From assembly GCF_905404315.1 (NCBI RefSeq), contig NC_066279.1, positions 2,244,501 through 2,308,500 of the forward strand: DNA of 64,000 nt, in the 5' to 3' direction. Positions 53,101-59,100 of the stretch are shown one piece after another. The first letter of the stretch is position 1; every line of letters starts with the position of its first letter. The DNA comes from Leptidea sinapis (lineage: Eukaryota; Arthropoda; Insecta; Lepidoptera; Pieridae). Under the pieces are notes generated by a model, which was not told where the DNA came from, made no database searches, and worked only from the letters and a program-made list of their open reading frames with translations. Position numbers and translations under genes: made by a program.

Positions 53101-56100
53101 CGCAGCATAACAAAAAACCTTTTTTGAGCACAAACCACTGTAGTTCTCTGACGTCATTGATTAACATAGTTACCTATTGTTATCTATTATCATCGTCATT
53201 TGTTTAACAAATATTTCAAATCAGTTATAACTTCACACTATACTATAGAAGGATTTGTGGACGAACTTCACGGTATTGTGAAATCATGTCTCTGTGCACG
53301 CGCATAGTAATTTCTTCCCCATTGCGGCATTACAGATATAACTTCCTGAAGTGCTTTCCACTAACAAATTATTTTACCTTAAAACTGTGTCCTAAAAATA
53401 TAATATTAATACACATTAAAATTACAAACAGGTAATATGCAAGCAAGTAATGGCTCAGTCACACGTCGTGGAGAGGCCTCCGTCCCAATGCAACGCACCC
53501 AGACCAGCGTCGACCAAATCGTGCAACAGTCGACCGTGCCTCTTGGATACTTCCGCACCGGAGATATCTTTAGCAAACTCTTCCTATATACAACATGATC
53601 CAAAGAAAAAAAAGGTATGTACGAACTTTTAAAAATTGATAAATAGTTTATTTAGTTAAAATTAAAAGAGACCATTTATCTTAAGGTTGATGACTAGCGC
53701 AGTGTTTCGCGACACTTTTGGCCTTGTTTTAATTGCCAAATTATTGTTTGATCAAGTTGACTTGCTTATAGAAACAAGTTAGCAAGCAGCTAGAAGTAAA
53801 TGTAGGTCTGATAGTTTTGTTGCAGGAGTTGCACCAAGTTATAGCAAGAGTACGATTGACCAGCGAGTACTCTCACTATTGCAAAACATTTAGTGCTTGA
53901 GGGCTCTGATGGATAGATTCTATACCGGCAGTTTGAATAGGCAGTTTTTTAATTATATAATAATACTTTTCTCAAACATGCATGGAAATATTGTCATTAT
54001 CGAAAAAAGAACACGCCAAGTATCGATTTTTGGACAAAGAAAATCAAATTGTAGGAGCGTTTTTTGAATTTGGAATATAACAACGCTCCTGCAATGTTGT
54101 ATGAAACGGTGTGCTGGGGTTATTAAATGTTAAGAACGGCATTAACTTGAAAAGATGGGAATTTAACTACATTTCTTAAACGACAACCAACCGGATTCAA
54201 AAGCAAGAAATCGAAAATTTTTACTTTAAATCGAAAACATAAAACAATTTTTAATTTAAGCCGCAGATGATATATATATATAACGACAAAGGTAAATTTA
54301 ATTAAGTTTATAATATAAAAAGTGTGTTTTATTTGCATTCTTTTAAGAAAAGCACTATTTATTGGCAATGGCCTGTCTCAATTTAGTGAACTCAAACTTG
54401 ACCTGCAATTGCCTATTTCCCGGCCTTTGCAATAATGTACTATTATTTCATTTTTTAGACTCACTAACTTTAATTACTAAATGTACAATATTTATTATAT
54501 AATACTAATTATTTACATCTTTTTATCGTTAATTGTAATAATAATAATATTGAAAAACGGTTTTGCAGTGATATTTAAAGGGGTGGACCTCGGACCCCGA
54601 AACTAGTTAAAACTGTTTCTTCAGGGTCAGTTATTCCTCGACAAATGACAACGATAAACGAAACAATTAGTAATAAATAAAAGTAAATGTGTATGTATGT
54701 GTGTGTGTATGTGTTTAATTCTTAATGAGTAGCTTACAGTAGACTTTCCGTTTCTGAATAATATGATAATTGTTTAAGATAGGCGGTGGTTTTCTTTTTT
54801 ATCTCAAAATTGCTTATTTCGCGGAGGCCGTTCTACATTTCCAAGTCGTCCACTAACAATCCCGTTGAGGGGTAGGGTAGCATGATGATATGATGTCATA
54901 GCGTTTTATATATTTTACCGGCTGCAGTATACCCTAACCGGCGACCTAGGGACCTTCAAGTTACCTTGACCTATGTCTATTGGCAATTGGTTTTCACTTC
55001 CCATTAGGTGAAACACTTGCCCGTTAGGCCTCTCCGATATATCACAAAATTTTTCCAAAATAAAATATTTATAATAATCATTCTATATCTACAGGTGACA
55101 GTAAAGGTTGGAGGATCCGCTACAATATTTTATGGGACCCAAGTGAAAATTAAATGTCCTGTTAAGGGATATAATAGGACTAAGATTCAGTGGGCTAAGG
55201 ACAGCCAGATTATAGCCAAGTCGAAAAAATACAAGATATCTAGAAAGGTGAGTGGATTTGCTAATTCTTTAAAAACATTTTTACTGAAAAAAACTGGCGT
55301 TATACTATTTTGTATGTAAATCCCGGAGTGATAAACGAGATAAGATGAATACATACCTACAAGCGCGCCTGTTTGTAACCCCATCTTTTGGGAGTGGGGA
55401 AAGTTTTTATTTTTAATGGATACTTAAGAAACTTATTATAAAGGTTCTTCGAGTGGTTTAAGTTTTTGCTTGTAAAGCAAAGGTCTGTGGGGCTTGAAAA
55501 GCTGCGGCCTCACCAATGTCTTCAGTCCCGAAGTTTTATATGTCTGTGTAAAAAATTAAAACTTTTATTCATAATAGACAAAACCTAAGACAACGTAAAT
55601 TTAAAGCATTGCTTGAGTCATACTACTCATTCTACTACGCTAAGTCTTTCTGAATATTAATTTGAGATAGAAATTTTTACCCAAAATATCTTGTTAGTAA
55701 AGTGTTGAGTTTTATCAACCTGCCTTAATAACGTTTTGGGAGATTCTCTGGTTTAACTTAACTTAATAAAAAGTATGCATAGATGGCAAGTAAAAATTCA
55801 CACTGATAAACAAATTTAACACAAAAGTTTCTCAATTTTAAAATTTCCACCGCGACTTTTGTGTAAATAATTTTTTCGCGAGAAAATGAACTGTTTCTAG
55901 ATTCCCCTGAGTGCCTTAACCTACATTGCTACAGAAAAAAGTAATTTACATAAACAATGCATGCTCCAAAGATAATTTAATATTAAACAAATGACAAATG
56001 TGGCTTTATTTAATAAGATAGTTGTTATATAGCCGTTTGTTAAGAAGCAGGTCTTTTGCTGATGACTTTTCCATTTTTCTATAGAGAAATTCTTTTTGTT

Positions 56101-59100
56101 ATATCAAAGTAATTTTAAATTTAAATTTTTGTTCTCCTTATTATCTACCAACAAAATATTTGTAGCATTTGACATCAACCACGTTTTTAATCATAATGGA
56201 GTATTGTTAATGTTATTATTATATATTTTTTATTTTAAAAGAGCAACTAAAAATTGTTTTCCAATCTCATTCTTGTTATTGTTTTTTTGATTATTTTAAC
56301 TATTTCAAAACTATCCCTTTATCAGAAGCAGCAATTGATAGGTAATAAGAATAAAATATTATTTTGATTGTCTTTCTTTTTTTCTATAATGTATTCAAAA
56401 TATTTTAAATAATATAATTATTGCATCATTAAAAATTAAACGACAAAACAATTTGTCTCCATACTTCTACCAGGGATAAAGAAAATTACGACAAGTTAAA
56501 CAAACCACACACTTCACTGATTCTATGACCAAATTTATAGATTAGATTAGATTAGATATTAGATATTTGTATTTTTGCAGCTAATATAAAAAAAATAATT
56601 AAATAAGCACCTCATTGGATCAGTCCTCATAACAGAGACCGCCTTGTTCTGAATAGTATCTATATAATCTAGTATTCTGATTAAAAATATTTTCGCTACA
56701 ACTTTATTTAGCTCCACACAATCAGTTTGCTTTTGCCAACTAGCTTCAAGCAAATACAAACCAGATGCAGAGCGCTTCATAAATAAACAAAAGCATTCGA
56801 GTGAGTTGACTACACTTCGCTACAGCACTCTGAGGATTTATGTAATAATTCGAGATAGTACTCGTGGAATATTTTCACAAGATACGTTTTTCTACGTCTC
56901 AGCCAATTGTGCAGTTGTATTTCTTTGTTAATGTTTTATTTTCTTTATTTTAAGATCGGGTGTTGTACAAGGATCCTAATTATGTCCTATATTATTAGTA
57001 TTATAAAGACAACAAAAAAATATACAAGGTATTTCGTTCATTTCAGTTCAGTTTAAGTCTTTACACAAATTATTAAAACAAATGGCCCATAGTGTCATAA
57101 TGGATTATCTTGAGTTATAAAGTACTTCAAATACTATAAAAATCCTTTCAGTTATGTTCACGTTAAGGCACTCAAGTGACACAAAAACTCTTTTGTCTCG
57201 CAATGTGAATAATCGTAGAGTATGTGTATACTTACGGTGAGTTTACTCCATTTGAAGCCCAAATAAGTATTTATTTATAAACTTTCATACATTTTATCGA
57301 CATTTATTATTATAATTTTAGTTAGTCGTTTCTTTCTAGTTACAGCTAGTACCAGAAAAAAGATGTAATAATTACACAATTTTATGTGGGCCTTGATGTA
57401 AGTTTGGCAACAGTTCATGAATATCTCCACAACTTAGAATTTAAATAAGTTCGATTGACATGGCATCAATCATATAATGGTGAGATATCATCACTTATTA
57501 TTCACTTCGTATGGTGAGTCATATGATATCGTCGTCATTTGATAGCTAAAATATACGCTATAAAAGCGATTTGTGACATCGGCCTATATCCCTAATAATG
57601 TAGATTATTTTGTAAATTTATTATTATATCTCATTTTCCAACAAATTTACTAACAATATAACTGAATTTCATAATATACGTAAATAATCTAAAGCATTAT
57701 TGAGCGCTAGCACTACGCTTGGAAACGATACTCTTAGGATTCATATAATAATTCAAGAAAGTGCTTGTAGAATACATTAACGAATAACGTTTTTCTACGT
57801 CTCGGGTGACTAGAGCTGCTGTATTTCTTTTAAAGTTTAATTTTGCCTTGTTTCCGCTCAGGTGTGCTGCAAGGATCGTAATTAGGTCCAACATTTTAAA
57901 TGTGCATATCAATTTAAATCATAAGAGTTTATCTTTAAAAAAATGTTTCAAAATGTATTCGGTCTTTTGACTTTGCCTTGAATATCCGATTTTATATAAT
58001 TTTTTCCGTTAAATATTTTATACGTATGTTTAATTGTTCATTACTCTTTCATGGCTGAACTACTCATCCTGTCATGATAATATTTGTACACATATAAACA
58101 TACATGTAAGGGATACAGCTAAGTATATATATAGTATACATTTTATCTCGATAATTTGCGAGGTCCTATATAGCGCGATAGACTATATCATGGTCTTGCA
58201 CGTTGTGGGCGAAATTTTATAAATACTAAGTTTGTCTGTGAGATTCCTGCTCATTGAGTTGGAAACTTCTGAACCGTTTACATTTAATAAATATCTCATA
58301 TAATTTTATTCATTTTAAGTGTCAATTTTGTGATATAAATGACCTCAATGAATATGATTTGGCTTTCCAACACAGATTATGTTTTAATAATGTTTCAGGG
58401 TGCTTTAAGAATTACCTCGCTCTCGCTGCGAGACCATGGTGTCTACACTTGTGTCGCGGGCAGGTCTAGTGCCAACCTCACTCTACTTGTGAAGCCTCGT
58501 CCAGGAGAGTTTCCATCTAGTGAAGAAATTGAGAGGCATAAATCTTTGGATGAACCGTCTTCCCCTTTGGCAGACAGGTGTGTTTATTACTAATTTTGTT
58601 CACTATAAAAGGACTTTCTTTCAATACGTAAATTTTAATAAATGTTTTTTCCCTAGTTCACATTTATCTATAATTATAATATGAGAAATATCAAATATAA
58701 TTTGAATATGATGTACAATAGCCAATACCTACATGAATTCAATCTCTATCAGATTCTATTAAATTAATAAGGATTATTACTGCATATTATATTTTAATCT
58801 ATTTTAGAAGTCAAATCATAAAGTATTTATTTAAAAATATGAATATTTTTTTTACTAACTTTTATCTCCTTGTACAACTACTAATTTGGTGCAATTTTCT
58901 GTGAAATAACATGATTTTAATCCGTTTTTACAGCAGCTAAGATCTATTAGAACGTATGTTCTTTCAAATTAAAGAGACCATTAAATAAAAACATGGCTTA
59001 AATAATATTCATGAAGTTTAAATATATCATACATAATCACATACATAATTACCATTGTAAAAAAATCTGTATTTCCCATATAAATAACTAACAACATTTT